Source: Mauremys mutica (lineage: Eukaryota > Chordata > Testudines > Geoemydidae). From it: a stretch of 64,000 bases of DNA. Positions 21,181 to 32,186 of the stretch are shown one piece after another. Made by a program: the position numbers and the translations under genes. The first letter of the stretch is position 1; every line of letters begins with the position of its first letter. The notes beneath the pieces were generated by a model that was not told where the DNA came from, did not search any database, and saw nothing but the letters and a program-made list of their open reading frames with translations. The stretch spans positions 23,868,486 through 23,932,485 of the forward strand of contig NC_059093.1 in assembly GCF_020497125.1 (NCBI RefSeq), written 5' to 3'.

Positions 21181-22364
21181 ATAGGTCCTTTATTTAAGGA
21201 CTGTATATTAAATTGATTTTTGAAACAAGGGGATGGAATTGGAGCTTGCTCTGTCCACCCCATGCATTGACCTGGTATTGCAGTGTCTCCAGGACCAGTG
21301 CCTTTCCTTTTGGGGAGAATTGTCTGGTTAAAAAAGCAGAAAAAGTTTCACTCTAAAAATGCTGATTTGAGAAGGCTTTTTTTTTTAAAGTAGTTGAAAA
21401 ATCAGGTTTTTTTAGCCCTTTGGTTTCTTCATGACAACATATTGTTAAAATTTGTTGGGAGTGTTTTCTGAGTCTACAGATGTGAGTTTCTTTGTCTTGC
21501 TCGAGGATTGTTTTAAAAACTGGAATTCTGTTTGCTATGAGTCTTTTCAACAATATGAAGGACAAATGCATTTTGGACTGAGGGTCTGTTTGGGAGATGG
21601 TTGGTTGGGGGGGGGAACACAGATTGGTAATATTCGAGGTCACATGTATATCAATAATTAACTGGATGAGTTACACACACTTCTCCCCACCCAGCCTACG
21701 TTCCATGTATCTTGACTGAGCCTGCCACCCACCATCCCAGAGCAGAAACCTGAAGCCTGAGCCCCACCGCACGTGGGGAGGTGGGGAACTCCCACTGATT
21801 GCCTGCTCCTGCAGTGTTTATGACTCGGGAAGGGGGTAGGGACCAGCCCCTGCAGGCAGCCCGGGGGAAGAGCCGCTGCTTTGCTGCCCCCGACTCCCCC
21901 TCAATTACAGCCCGGGAGGCTGTGGCCACAATAAAAGCCCCTGGTGGCCACACGAGAAATGCTGGAGCTTCACAGTAAACAAATCCCAGCAGGTTTGTCA
22001 CACCCTGTCCCCCACCCTGGGGATTTCCTGCCCTCTCCCACATAGACCAACCTTCCTGGAAGTTCCCACCCCGTATGTATTTACTGCCCTTTCTCCCCGC
22101 CAAGGGAACCCGCCAGCAACTCCCTGATAATCCCTCCCTCAACTGGCTCCACTGCAGCCATTTCCCTTCCCCGGCCCCTGGGAGGACGGAATGAGCTGGA
22201 GCAAAACATGGATGTTGCGCTGCAGCCTGTTAGGGCAAAAAGGGCAACTGGGGACATGTCAGAACAGGAAATAATTTCCCAGCACAATTCCCCCCAGGCT
22301 CTTTCCCTGCACACAGATATTCTAGCTTGTCCTGCATGGGACAGAAACATTCAAATCTAGGGCT
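21181..22364. other. no gene recognised
   Basis: AT-rich to 21690, then mixed composition. Short open frames only. Confidence 0.4.
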
Positions 22365-23380
22365 GTCAATTAATCGCAGATAACTTACACAATTAACTTT
22401 AAAAAAATCATGATTAATCTCAGTTTTAATCACACCGTTAATAGAATACCAATTGAAATGTATTATATTTTGTTTTTCTACATATTCAAATATATTGATT
22501 TCAATTACAACATAGAACACGAAGTGTACAGTGCTCACTATATATAGTTTTATTACAAATATTTACACTGTAAAATATAAAGTACTGTACTGCAATCTCT
22601 TTATTATTGAAGTGCAACTTGCATATGTAGATTTTGTTGTTTTTGTTGCAGAAGTGTACTCAAAAAGAAAACAATGTAAAACTTTAGAGTCCAGTCAGTC
22701 CTACTTCTTGTTCAGCCAATCGCTAAGACAAACAAGTTTGTTTACATTTACTTGAGATAATGCTGCCCGTGTCTTATATACGTCACCTAAAAGTGAGACC
22801 AGGCTCTCTCATGGCACTTTTGTAGCCAGCGTTGCAAGGTATTAACGTGTCAGATATGCTAACATCCATATGCCTTCATACTTCAACCATCATTCCAGAG
22901 GACGTGCTTCCATGCTGATAACGCTTGTTTAAAAAATAATGCATTAATTTGTGACTGAAGACCTTGATGAAGAACTGTATGACTCCTGCTCCATGGTTTT
23001 ATCTGCATTCTGCCGTATATTTCGTTTTATGGCAGTCTTGGGTGATGCCCCAGCACATGTTGTTCACTTTAAGAACACTTTCACTGCAAATTTGACAAAA
23101 CACAAAGAAGGTATAACGTGAGATTTCTAGAGATAGCTACAGCGCTCGAGCCAAGGTTTAAGAATCTGAAGAGCCTTCCAACATCCAAGAGGGACGAGGT
23201 GTGAAACATGTTGTCAGAAGTCCTCAAAGAGCAACACTGATGCAGACACTACAGAACCTGAACCACTAGACAGGAAAATCAATCTTCGGTGGGTGGCATC
23301 TGACTCAGATGAGGAATATGAAGGTACTTTGGCTCGTTATCGAGCAATACCTGTCATCAGCATGGAAGCATGTCCCTGGC
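22365..23380 (+). mobile_element. degraded hAT/ZBED-like DNA transposon
   Basis: It begins with GGGCTGTCAATTAATCGC and several ATTAA words. A transposase-like frame is traceable in pieces downstream: words encode FKNTFTANLTKHKEG-like, LATALEPRFKNLK-like and ASDSDEEYEG...LARYRAIPVISMEACPW segments. The last lie at 23293-23376, after which the frame leaves the motif that should follow. The sequence matches my recollection of a common turtle hAT-like repeat. Several frameshifts and a 3' truncation make it inactive. Confidence 0.6.
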
Positions 23381-24029
23381 CTCTGATTGCTAGAAGCTGG
23401 GAGGGGAGAACAGGGGCTGGAGCTCTCCATGGCCGCCTGGTCTGGTCACTCCCTCTGCAGCCCATAGCCAGGGCCAGCCTTAGGGGTGGGTGCCACCAGG
23501 GAATTGCCCAGGGGTACCATGGTCAAGGGCGGTGCTGTACGGTAGCAGAGAGGTGTGTGCTGCAGGTGTAAAGTCAGAAACTGCTCCCGGCTGGCAGGGG
23601 AGTGCTGCTTGGGGTGGTGCCCAGATTTCTCCCTGCTCCCTCCCGGCATAGGAGCATGGGGGGGAGGGAGGGGAAGAGAAGGGGGAGAGAGCGGTGATGA
23701 GCGGATACTGCTCCCCCCAATGTTCCTCCGTGCCCCCCTAGGGAGCTGTGAGAGGGGAGCAAGGAGCAACATCAGGGCTCCCTGCCTCCAGGTCACCTTC
23801 CCCACCTGGGCTGCATAAGGGGAGGACAGAGAGCAGCAGCCCAGGTGGGGAAGGTGACCTGGAAGCAGGGAGCCCTGATGTCGCTCCTTGCTCACCCCTC
23901 ACAGCCCCCTAGCGATGTGCGGAGGAGCCGTGTTCAGGGGCGGCGGGGGGAGCGAGCAGCAATGCCAGCTACTCCGTGCATCCAGGTCAGTTTCCCCAAG
24001 TGGGCACAGGAGGAGTGCAGGCGTTAGGG
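23381..24029. repeat. GC-rich repeat with an internal inverted segment
   Basis: It opens with CAGGGCCAGCCTTAGGGG at about 23468. The words around 23780-23815 (CCAGGTCACCTTCCCC) are mirrored at 23843-23865 (GGGGAAGGTGACCTGG), giving a foldback of roughly 35-bp arms. No gene is seen. Confidence 0.5.
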
Positions 24030-24660
24030 GAAAAGGGGGCACAGTGCAGGGATTATGGGTACGGGAGGAGGCAGGGGTTAGGGGTGCAGAGGTTAGGGGA
24101 ATTGGAGGGGGCACAAGGTTAGGGGTGCAGAGCTTGGGGGCACCAGAGGGGGTTCAGGGGTTGGGTGCCAGAGGGGGGGTGCAGGGATTAGGGGGACAGG
24201 AGGGGGCACAGGGGTTAGGGGGCAGGGTGAGGGGTGCAGGGGTGCCAGAGCTCACAGGTTTAGGGTCCAGGGGGAGCACAGGGTTAGGGGTGTAGGGGGC
24301 ATAGGGTTAGGGGCGAGGGACGTAAGGGTGCAGAGGTTAGGGGTGCAGAGGTTAGGAGGCAGGGTGAGGGGTGCAGGAGGGGGTGCAGGAGGGGGTGCAG
24401 GGGTGCCAGAGGTCACAGGTTTAGGGTTTGGGGGGGTACAGGGTTAGGGGTGTAGGGGGCACAGGGTTAGGGGTGAGGGACGTAAGGGTGCTGGAGGGGA
24501 TGCAGGGTTAGGGGCGCCAGAGGTTGGGGATGTAGGGGTTAGGGGTGCTGGAGGGAGTGCAGGGGGAGCGCAGGGTTAGGGGTGCAGAGGTTAGGGGTGC
24601 CAGAGGGGGGCACAGGGTTAGGGGCGTGGGGGAGGATGCAGGGTGAACAGTGCAGGGTTA
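24030..24660. repeat. G-rich minisatellite with TTAGGGG words
   Basis: Units such as GGTTAGGGGTGCAGAGG recur more than fifteen times with variable spacers (GGGGGCACAGGG, GGTGCCAGAGG). The array is strongly G-biased on the plus strand and contains many interstitial TTAGGG-like words. Open frames across it are compositional. Confidence 0.9.
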
Positions 24661-25060
24661 GAAGCACAGGAAGGGACACGGGGCTCTCCTGTGGCCCAAC
24701 CCCACAGGAGACTGACCCCATGTTTAAAGAACAAACCTCTATCCTAAGGGCTGCAATAGCCACTGGGGTGAGACAAACTGCACCAGCTCCTTGCTGCCCA
24801 GCCTGTGAGAGCTCTGACTGTGCGTCTATAAAGGGAACAGCGAATGGAAGTGAAGTGGCTCCGGTTCGCGCTCTGTTAGACCCCCACCGGGAACAGGGAG
24901 CAGAAGTTAAGTTGCCTCCTGTTCTATAACTGATGGGTGGGGGGGCAGCAGGGATTAGGGGCATGGGGAACGGGGGCGCCTGACAGGCGTTGGGCTGCGG
25001 GGTTCCCTGCTGCGGGGCTCCCTGCTGCAGCTCCGCAGACTGGAGCCTGCTCCTCCTGTG

Positions 25061-25361
25061 CAGGGCCAGCTCCAGCTTTTCTGCCGCCCCAAGCAGGAGG
25101 GGGGAAAAGGACAAGCTGTGGCTCTTCGGCGGCAGCTCAACCACACTGCTGCTTCTGCGGCAGTTCGGCGGCGAGTCCTCCCCCGCTTCCTCTTTGGCAG
25201 CAATTCGGCAGCAGCTCAAAGACTAAGACAGGGAATGAGGGACCCGCCGCCGAATTGCCGCCAAAGACCCAGCCGTGCTGCCCCGATACTGGACAGGCCG
25301 CCCCTTTGAACTGGCCGCTCCAAGCGCCTGCTTGCTACCCTGGTGCCTGGAGCCAGCCCTG
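25061..25361. mobile_element. GC-rich nonautonomous TIR element
   Basis: The ends CAGGGCCAGCTCCAG and CTGGAGCCAGCCCTG are near-perfect inverted complements. The interior has GCGGCAGCTCAA and CCGCCGAATTGCCGCC words shared with 63-287. No transposase frame. Confidence 0.8.
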
Positions 25362-26030
25362 CTCCTGTGACAAGCAGGGGCTGGTGCAGAGCGTGGCAGG
25401 GCAGGGAGATGACATCTCCCCTAAGGGCGGGGCCTTTTCACAGCAAGGGCAGCACCTCCCCGCAGGAGCACAGACCCCACCTACTCCTCCTGCTTTCCCC
25501 TGACACCAGCACCACCCTTCCCAGCATCGCCTCACGGCAGCATCTGCTTCTGCACTCGCACCAGAAATGGGAAGTCAGGGCCGGGCCTGGCAGCGGCTCT
25601 CAGGAAATGGAAGCAGGAGACATGACCACTCCCATGGTGCTGTGGGGCCCGTCCTGGCTGGGGGGAGATGGAGGCAGTGGACACTACCACTCCCATGGTG
25701 CTGTAGGGTTTTCAGGTGGGGTGCCTTCCCCCCCCCCCGCCAGGGTTGGGCTCCAGGGGAGGTGTGGCAGCTTAAGGGACTGGGGGGGGGGGGGTTGCTT
25801 GCAGGAGGTTTGAGGACCAACGGCGAAGGGGAAGTTGGACACTGGCCAGAATACCAGGACACAAGGCAGGTGAGGTGATACCTGTTACTAGACCAGCTTT
25901 GGAGCCACACAGGGTCTTCTTCATGCAGGGGAAAGGTGCTCAGAGCATCACAGTTCAATAGAAGGTGGAACGCTCTGCCCCGAGCACCAGACATTCCCCT
26001 ACTTCCTGGAACGGGGGGGCCTGTCCCCAT
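25362..26030. other. no gene recognised
   Basis: Mixed GC-rich sequence with poly-C (25730) and poly-G (25783) runs. A doublet of ACTCCCATGGTGCTGT (25629 and 25689) is a short local repeat. Confidence 0.45.
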
Positions 26031-26296
26031 TGTCCTGTAAACAGCCCCACCATGTAACCCAGAGGTGGCTGCATCTTAGCACCAAGACACTAGTGGTCAC
26101 TGCTCCAGAGGAGATGGTACATACAGGCCACTGCTCTACGTGGCCACCAGACGTCACAGACTGTGCACTGCCCTACGTGGCCCCACAAGTTACTGCCCCA
26201 CGAGGTGAGGTACACACAGGCTACTACTCAAACTGGGCACCTGGGGTCACTGCAGCAATGGTTGGGGGGGATACATGCAGGGCACTGCTGCACATG

Positions 26297-26312
26297 GCCA
26301 CCAGGGGGCACT
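26297..26312 (+). promoter_or_regulatory. strong CTCF-like motif
   Basis: GCCACCAGGGGGCACTG matches the vertebrate CTCF core. Neighbouring units carry weaker variants with GGGGTCAC in place of GGGGGCAC. Confidence 0.55.
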
Positions 26313-26720
26313 GCTGCAATGGTGGGGGTGGGGGGGATGATAAACAGGCCACTGCCTGAAGTGGCCACTATCACAATGGTGCGGGGAGAGGGGGAGGGAG
26401 ATACCAATAGGGCACTGCCACACCAGGGCACCACGGGGAGGTCACTGCTCCAATTAGTAGAGATACACATCGGGTAGTGCCCCAACTGGGGGCTCTACCC
26501 CAGAGAGAGAGGAGGCTGGGGAGAGAAGAGGAATTAAAGGCCACTGCCTCACTTAGCCACCAGGGGTCACTACCTAAATAGGGGACACACACACACAGGG
26601 CACTGCCCCACCTGACCAGCAGGGGTCACTGCCCCAATAGGGGGATATACAGAGGGTATTGCCCCATGGGGATGCCAGGGATCAGTGCCTGCCATACCTG
26701 GCACAGGGGTAGAAGGGATA

Positions 26721-26838
26721 GGGTGACCAGATGTCCCGATTTTATAGGGACAGTGCCGATATTCGGGGCTTTTTCTTATGTAGGTGCCTATTACCCTCCA
26801 CCCCATCCCGATTCTTCACACTTTCTATCTGGTCACCC
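26721..26838. mobile_element. complete GGGTGACCAGA-type TIR element
   Basis: It begins GGGTGACCAGATGTCCCGA and ends ATCTGGTCACCC, inverted complements. TA precedes the left end and TG follows the right, consistent with a mutated TA duplication. About 118 bp and noncoding; related to 6735, 40953 and 52765-52883. Confidence 0.88.
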
Positions 26839-27400
26839 TGGGGGGGGGGAAGGGGGCTACACACAGGGCACTGCCCCACTGGACCACCAGTGCACATCCC
26901 TAGTGGGAGAGTGACACACACCAGGAGCAGGGCTCACTGCCACAAAGGGGTTGGAAGATACCCAGGGCACTGCCTGACACGGCCACCCAGGCACCCTGCC
27001 ACCTTGGGGGAGGTGAAGAACACACCTCAGGCACTGACTCCTCTGGCTACCAGTGCTCACTGGCCCAATGCAGGGGTTGGGCGGGGGAGTAAATACACAC
27101 AGGGGACTGCCCCACCTGGGCAACACGAGTCACCGAGATGAGAGTGGGATACGCAGAGGGCACTGCCCCAATGGCTGATATACATACAGGGCCCTGCCTC
27201 ACCTACCCACCAGCGCTCACAGGTGCAATGGCAGTGGTGGGGTCACATAGGCAACTGCCCTCAGTGGCCACCAGGGGTTGCTGCAGCAATGCTGGGGGGG
27301 ATACATGCCAGGCATTGCTGCCCCTCGCCACCAGGAGTCACAGCTCCTACACGATGGCACCTACAGGACACTCCCGTGCCTGGCCAGCAGGGGTCACTAT

Positions 27401-28170
27401 CACTGGGGAGGGGCTATGGGGAAGCAAAGAAAAAGCAACTAACTGCAGTGGGGAAAATCGTCATCTACCAGGGAGAAAGAATGGACTCCGCTAGGACATC
27501 GCACCAACTCCGGCCAGGCTGGATACCAGCAATTCGGGGCGGGAGCAGCTCCAGCTAGAGGCTGGGCGGAGGCAGGTGACCTCGGTCTTTGTGCTGAGCA
27601 GGCTGCTTTGGCAGCGAGGAGGGACAGGGAACCCCCTGGCCAGGGTCTTGCTGCCCAAGGAGGGGGAGATCTGTGGCAGGTTTTGGAGTAGCTGGTTCAG
27701 CAGCCATGAGCCGCACGCTTGTCCCTGCCTGAACTCTCCAGGAGCACATAACACACAGGTGCGCACTGGATGTAGGCACCAGTGTAACGACAGGGCCAGA
27801 CTCTGCTGCCTGCTGCCTGCGAGAGACAGGGGCAGAGTCAGACGGGCAGATGGAGGCAGGAGATGACAGGGCCAGCGGCCATGAGCTGAACCCATCACAA
27901 GTCCAGCCTGTGATGTCACCATCCGTCCCTGCAGCTCTCCATCTGTCCCGCTGTCCGTCAAACTCTCAACCTCCCATCCATCCCCAATGTATGCCACACA
28001 CACCCCCTCACCCATCTGCCTCACACACTCATCTATTTCCTCATGCATCCTGCTGTCCCTCTGATTGTCCCTGCAGCGCCCAGCACAAGGAGGCATAGTG
28101 GACCCTGAACGAGGCTTTTGGGTGATGCAGTAATGGAGCTAGCGGGTGATAAGGAGGGTTTTGGGCATCT
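27401..28170 (-). other. possible terminal exon, weak
   Basis: On the minus strand an acceptor-like tract (CCCCTGTCTCTCGCAG, ending near 27820) is followed by an open frame that stops at 27555 (ends HLPPPSL). The frame has no recognised domain and is rich in Pro and Ser. It could be the end of the candidate gene of 28171-30260 or chance. No polyadenylation signal was seen within 120 bp. Confidence 0.2.
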
Positions 28171-28418
28171 CTAATCCCAGCCCCACTTCTCCTGTGCCCA
28201 AAGCCATGACCGCGAGCCCACCCCTCTCAGTCTCAGCCCCCACAGCCCCAAAGACATGGCTGGCCACACACGCTGTGACCCAGTTACAGCAATGAGGTCT
28301 CCCCCAAGATAGGGGGTGGGAGGAGCAACCCCCTTATCCTGGCAGGCAGGACACATCCTTCCCAGTATGGCACAGACCTTGCCCGTGGGCAGATGGACCC
28401 AGCTGAGCCCATAGGAGA
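28171..28418 (-). CDS. candidate exon 3 of a hypothetical minus-strand gene
   Basis: The minus strand has an acceptor tract (CTCCCTCTCCCTCAG) ending at 28419, then an open frame to a TAG at 28171-28173. The frame starts with two bases of a split codon, which suits the one-base overhang left by the candidate exon at 29084-29168. The predicted segment includes SYGLSWVHLPTGKV, CPACQDKG (a single CxxC) and a Trp-rich end. I recognise no family. Evidence is limited to splice-like signals and phase agreement, which would occur by chance one time in three. Confidence 0.22.
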
Positions 28419-29083
28419 CTGAGGGAGAGGGAGCAGAGGAAGAGGATGCAGGCAACTGAACATGACAGGTGTCCATGAAAGGAGAGAGAGAGTTTGAGTG
28501 TGAGTTGGACAACACAGAGAGAGAAACCTCGGAGAAAGAAAGAAACTCAGAACAGGGAGTCACCCTCATGGATCCAACCTTCTGCTAGGGAGCACACACC
28601 TCTCCTGGCCAGAGAGATGATCAGCCCCCACAAATAGCAACATCATCTCCCTTGAAGCCACAGCTAGTCCGGAAACCCACCTCCCTGCCTGGAGCCAGGG
28701 GGGCTGTGACCAGAGCCCTCCCCAAACCAGATACTTCTCTCACCGACAGAGACAGCTACTCTCATCCCAGTTGGGCAGGTCTTGCCTGGCACCAACAGGA
28801 TTCACCCTGTCACTGCTCTCGCTCACTTTCCATCTCACCTCGGGGCTGGAGTCCGTCCCCGCGACTTCTTTTCCCTTGGTATGAAACACAACACAAGAGG
28901 AAAAGAAAAAGCAACGGTGGCGAGGCTCCTCTTCTCGCTACTCCCGCACCCCAGGGCTCCGGCTTCAACCCTCCTCCCATTCTGCCATCACAGCTACAAT
29001 TAGAAATCTGAGCCCGGGGCTCACAACTGGTTGTCTCCCCAATCCTTGGTGCTGTCCAGCATGTCTCCCTCCACAGAAGTCAC

Positions 29084-29168
29084 CTGGCCTCATCTTAGAC
29101 TCCATCTTGATATTGCTCTTCTCCTTCCCAGAGCTCCTGCTCTGCTCCTCAGACCTGTCTGTGCTCAG
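29084..29168 (-). CDS. candidate exon 2 of a hypothetical minus-strand gene
   Basis: It is bounded on the minus strand by an acceptor tract (TCTCCTCTGCCTGCAGAG) and a CAG-GTGACT donor. The 85-bp frame encodes LSTDRSEEQSRSSGKEKS and NIKMESKMRP, a hydrophilic charged segment with no recognised domain. Placed after the ATG at 30101-30103 it stays open. Alternatives are a noncoding exon or chance. Confidence 0.25.
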
Positions 29169-29171
29169 CTC

Positions 29172-30039
29172 TGCAGGCAGAGGAGAAGGGGCATGATGGG
29201 AACACACACCCCATTCCAGACACCACGCAGCATCCACCGGGCTACCAAACCATGTCACCTTTGGCCAAAACCACCCCCCACCCCGAGGAAGCAAAAAGCC
29301 TTTGTGAGCTCAGCACACACAAGCCAGGAAAAGATTAACACCCACACCCAGCCCAGCCAAAGTGGGAGCTTCCCCACCTTCCCGGCCACAGGTCCATGGG
29401 GCTCATGGATGGAGGAGTTTGGGGGGCTGTGGGGGCCCCTGAAGAACTAGCTCAGCGTGTGAATGAGTGACTGGGATGTATGTGGGGGCCGGACTGTGGG
29501 TTGGGGTGTCCAGGCGGACCCAAGAGAAGGGACTAGGGGGATTAGGGATAGAGGAGGGTGGGGTTACCAAGGTGCATTGTGGGAATGTGGGATTTAGAGA
29601 GCCCAGAGTGGATGGGTGGGGGCAGGTTGGAGGACCCCACAGTGGCTGAAAAGGGGAACCCGGCAGGTTGGGGGGTAGCAGAGATTGGAGATGAGGAACC
29701 TCACACCCTGGGGATGGACTGGGGGAGTGGGGGGGATGGGAAAGTGGGGCCCAGCAATGGAGAAATGGGTTGGAATCAATTAGGGGCAGGATGGTGAGGA
29801 CAGGGAGGGGCAGGAGGAAGGGGGGGTAGAGCACTGAGGACAGGGGGGAGGAGGAGATCGGCGTCAGGATGCTCACGACGGGGGAGGAGGAGGAGGTCAG
29901 GGGAGAAGGGAAAGGCCCCACAGATGGGGGTGGGGCTGGCGGGAGGGTCACAGCGGACGGGGGGAACACAGGGGGGGCCCTACAGAGGGGGAGGAGGGGG
30001 CAGGTTAGGGCCTGGGGCTGCTCCCGGGGCAGGGGCTGG
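29172..30039. other. G-rich stretch upstream of CpG island, no gene recognised
   Basis: Long G-biased low-complexity sequence (29400-30000) that would be intronic if the minus-strand gene is real. Long open frames here reflect composition. Confidence 0.45.
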
Positions 30040-30100
30040 GCCTGGTGCCTGGAACCGGGGGTCTGAGCCCCGAGCCCCCCCGTGCGGAGCCGCCACTCAC

Positions 30101-30260
30101 CATCCCGCCCCAGCGCCCCTCAGACCGGCCCCGCCCCCCTCCGGGACCGCCCCTGGCCGCGAGCGGGCGGCCGCAGCGCGCGCCCGGGGGTAGGGTCAGC
30201 GAAGCCTCGGGGCGAGGGAACCGGGGCCTCCCCCCACGCGCCGAGTCTCTGTCCCGCGCT
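30101..30260 (-). other. candidate first exon (minus) ending in ATG-GTGAGT
   Basis: On the minus strand the CpG-rich sequence runs to GGGCGGGATG at 30101 followed by GTGAGTGG. The start codon would be the last codon of exon 1. The transcription start is unknown, so the upstream limit is nominal. Confidence 0.3.
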
Positions 30261-30429
30261 CTCTCCACCAATCAGGGAGCGGCGCGGTGAAGTGATGAGT
30301 ACAGCCCCTCCTCCAATAGAGGCCGCGTGTGTGTGTGAGACAGAGAACTACACTTCCCAGTGTGCACCGGGAGGGGGGGCGTTGTCTGAGCAACCTGTGC
30401 GTCACTTCCGCTCTGAGACGAGCCAGGAA

Positions 30430-30478
30430 CTACAACTCCCAGCCTGCTCCGGGGCGACTCCGTCCTCTCCAGCCCAGG
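30430..30478 (+). other. candidate first exon (plus) ending at CAG-GTAAGG
   Basis: Downstream of the second ZNF143-like motif the plus strand reads CCAGCCCAG then GTAAGGGTGG, a strong donor. No start codon lies in the short exon. It could be the first exon of a noncoding or chimeric transcript that runs into the right arm. Confidence 0.3.
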
Positions 30479-31079
30479 TAAGGGTGGGCCCCTGGGTCAA
30501 CCTGACACCTTCCGCCCCGCCCCCGGGTTGAACTCGCATGTCCCGGGGTCTCGGCCCTGCCCCCCCGCCTGCTTCTCCCTTGGCCTTGTCTCTCCCCAGT
30601 CGGGGGCGGGTCTGTTGGATGGAGCCATATGGAAATACAGGGGGCTAGGACTCCTGGGTTCTCCCCCAGCTCCGGGAGGGGAGGGGGGTGAGGGGGGGTA
30701 GAGTGGGGGAGGGGTTTGGGTGCCTGCTGCCCTCGCAGCGACCAGCAGAGCCCCCCCCCTGCAGCTTGTCACCCCCCAACCATGCGCTGGGTGTGCTGGT
30801 GCCGGGAGCCGCCCCTGAGAGCTCCCCCAGCCTGGCACACACCCAGCCCCTGCACCCGCCCCACCCCAGGGCTCCTCAGCCCAGAGGGGAGCCCCCCGGC
30901 TGAGTGGGGAATCAGAACCCCCCGAAATTCCCCTGGGACCAGCATGATCTGCCTCCGCCCTGCCCTGCTCCGCATGTATTCGGAGTGAGTCAGTTTCCCT
31001 GTCCCAACATGTGTCCTGCCATGTGTCTCTTCTCCTCCCCAGTTCCCTCCAAACCAGCCCATTTCCCCTGCACCCTGGG

Positions 31080-31570
31080 CTGGGTCTCTGCCAACCCCCT
31101 TTCTCCCCTCCTGCCCCCAATATCTCCCTGCCCCTACAGGTCTATAGGGCTGGATCCCTCCCTTCCTTCTTCTCCCCTGATTTCCTGCCTCTGGGGGGTC
31201 TATGGGGCTGGGTCTCTCCTCCCTCCATCCCCTCCCCTGCCCCCAATATCTCACTGGGGCTGGGGCTCTCTCCCTGCCCCTGTGGTCTCCCCTGCACACA
31301 ATGTCCTGGGAGTGACTCAGTTTCCCTGGACCAACGTTTCACACACCCCACCCCCACCCGACATGTCTCCCTCCACCCCACCCCATTTCTCCTGCACCCC
31401 AGGCTGGGTCTCTGCCAATCCCCCTTCTCCCCTCCTGACCCCAAGATCCCCTGCCCCTGCAGATCTATGGGGCTGGGTCTCTCCCTCCCCCCTTCTCCCC
31501 CCATCCCCTCATCCCTTCCCCCAATATCTCCCTGCCCCAGGCTGTCTATGGGGCTGGGTCTCTCCCTGAA
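31080..31570. repeat. minisatellite, right-arm copy
   Basis: The C-rich complement of 16370-16882: CCAATATCTCCCTGCCCC and GGGGCTGGGTCTCTCCCTCC recur. It holds the uninterrupted integration site for the left-arm LTR at about 31110-31130. Confidence 0.85.
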
Positions 31571-32169
31571 GCCCCGCCCCCAGCGCGGGGCTCACAGACA
31601 ATCCCCGCCCGGCGGCTGTGACGTGCGGTGACGTGATCACTCCCAGCAGGCAACTCATTCACTCGAGACTAAAAGGATAGAAGGGGTCACGTGTCCATGG
31701 GCGGGGCTATGCAGATGAGCAGTGTCTGGCGGCAGGACGGAGAGCAGCGAGAGGAACCGAAGGAGCCCGGCGGAGAGAATTCTCTGCGTGTGGACAGAAT
31801 CCGGTGTGGGGAGTTCGTGCTGTGGGTGCCTGCACCGGAGTCACTTTGGGGCAGTGGTTGCCACTGAGCTGCATATTGACCAAAGGTGTGTGAATGGGGT
31901 GTGGTGCCTGGTGGGGAGCAGCTCATGGTGAAAAATAAAGCAGTGGAAGCAGCAGATCCTGTCCTAGCAGTGGTTTGTGGGGGTGTGGCGTTTCTTTGCA
32001 ACCATGAGTGGGATTGTTGTGGGTGCAGCTAGACCCCCCTTCTCTGGTGGGGCGGGGCTTCTACTGTCTGCTTTGGGGAGGGGGGTTCCATGATGTCACA
32101 GCCCATGGTGGGGGGGTTGAATCATGTTTCTGAAGTGGGAGAGCAACTTCCTCCGCTCCCACTCACTCT

Positions 32170-32186
32170 CCACTAGGGGGCTGGGC
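32170..32186 (+). promoter_or_regulatory. CTCF-like motif
   Basis: TCCACTAGGGGGCTGGG fits the CTCF core moderately. Its mirror is at 15725-15740 on the minus strand. Confidence 0.4.

Larger units (their letters stand above)
26031..27400 (+). repeat. degenerate tandem array carrying CTCF-like motifs
   Basis: An irregular unit of about 60-90 bp with two recurring words, CAGGGCACTGCC and GGCCACCAGGGGTCACTGC, runs through this stretch in one orientation. At least ten units carry a variant of CCACCAGGGGTCACT; the copy at 26297-26312 (GCCACCAGGGGGCACTG) fits the CTCF core closely. A TIR element (26721-26838) sits inside. No coding signal. Confidence 0.7.
30040..30500. promoter_or_regulatory. CpG-island promoter with divergent architecture
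   Basis: CpG density rises sharply here (GCGGCCGCAGCGCGCGCCC near 30168). Visible motifs are GC boxes, CCAAT (ACCAATCAGG at 30268), a CRE/ETS-like TGCGTCACTTCCG (30398), and two ZNF143/SBS-like sites, AACTACACTTCCCAGTGTGC (about 30347) and AACTACAACTCCCAGCCTGC (about 30427). A minus-strand ATG directly before a GTGAGT donor lies at 30095-30103, and a plus-strand CAG-GTAAGG donor at 30476-30483. Together these suggest a bidirectional TATA-less promoter. It lies in the spacer next to the right arm and has no copy in the left arm. Confidence 0.65.

Noticed and set aside
24937..25503. A 188-codon plus-strand open frame
   Set aside because: It crosses the GC-rich TIR element at 25061-25361; translation is compositional.
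26721..26838. Short hairpin read as a possible microRNA precursor
   Set aside because: The inverted ends are those of a repeated TIR element with copies at 52765, 6735 and 40953.
29403..29969. A 188-codon Pro/Ser-rich minus-strand open frame upstream of the CpG island
   Set aside because: It lies in a G-rich low-complexity stretch; no splice or start evidence.
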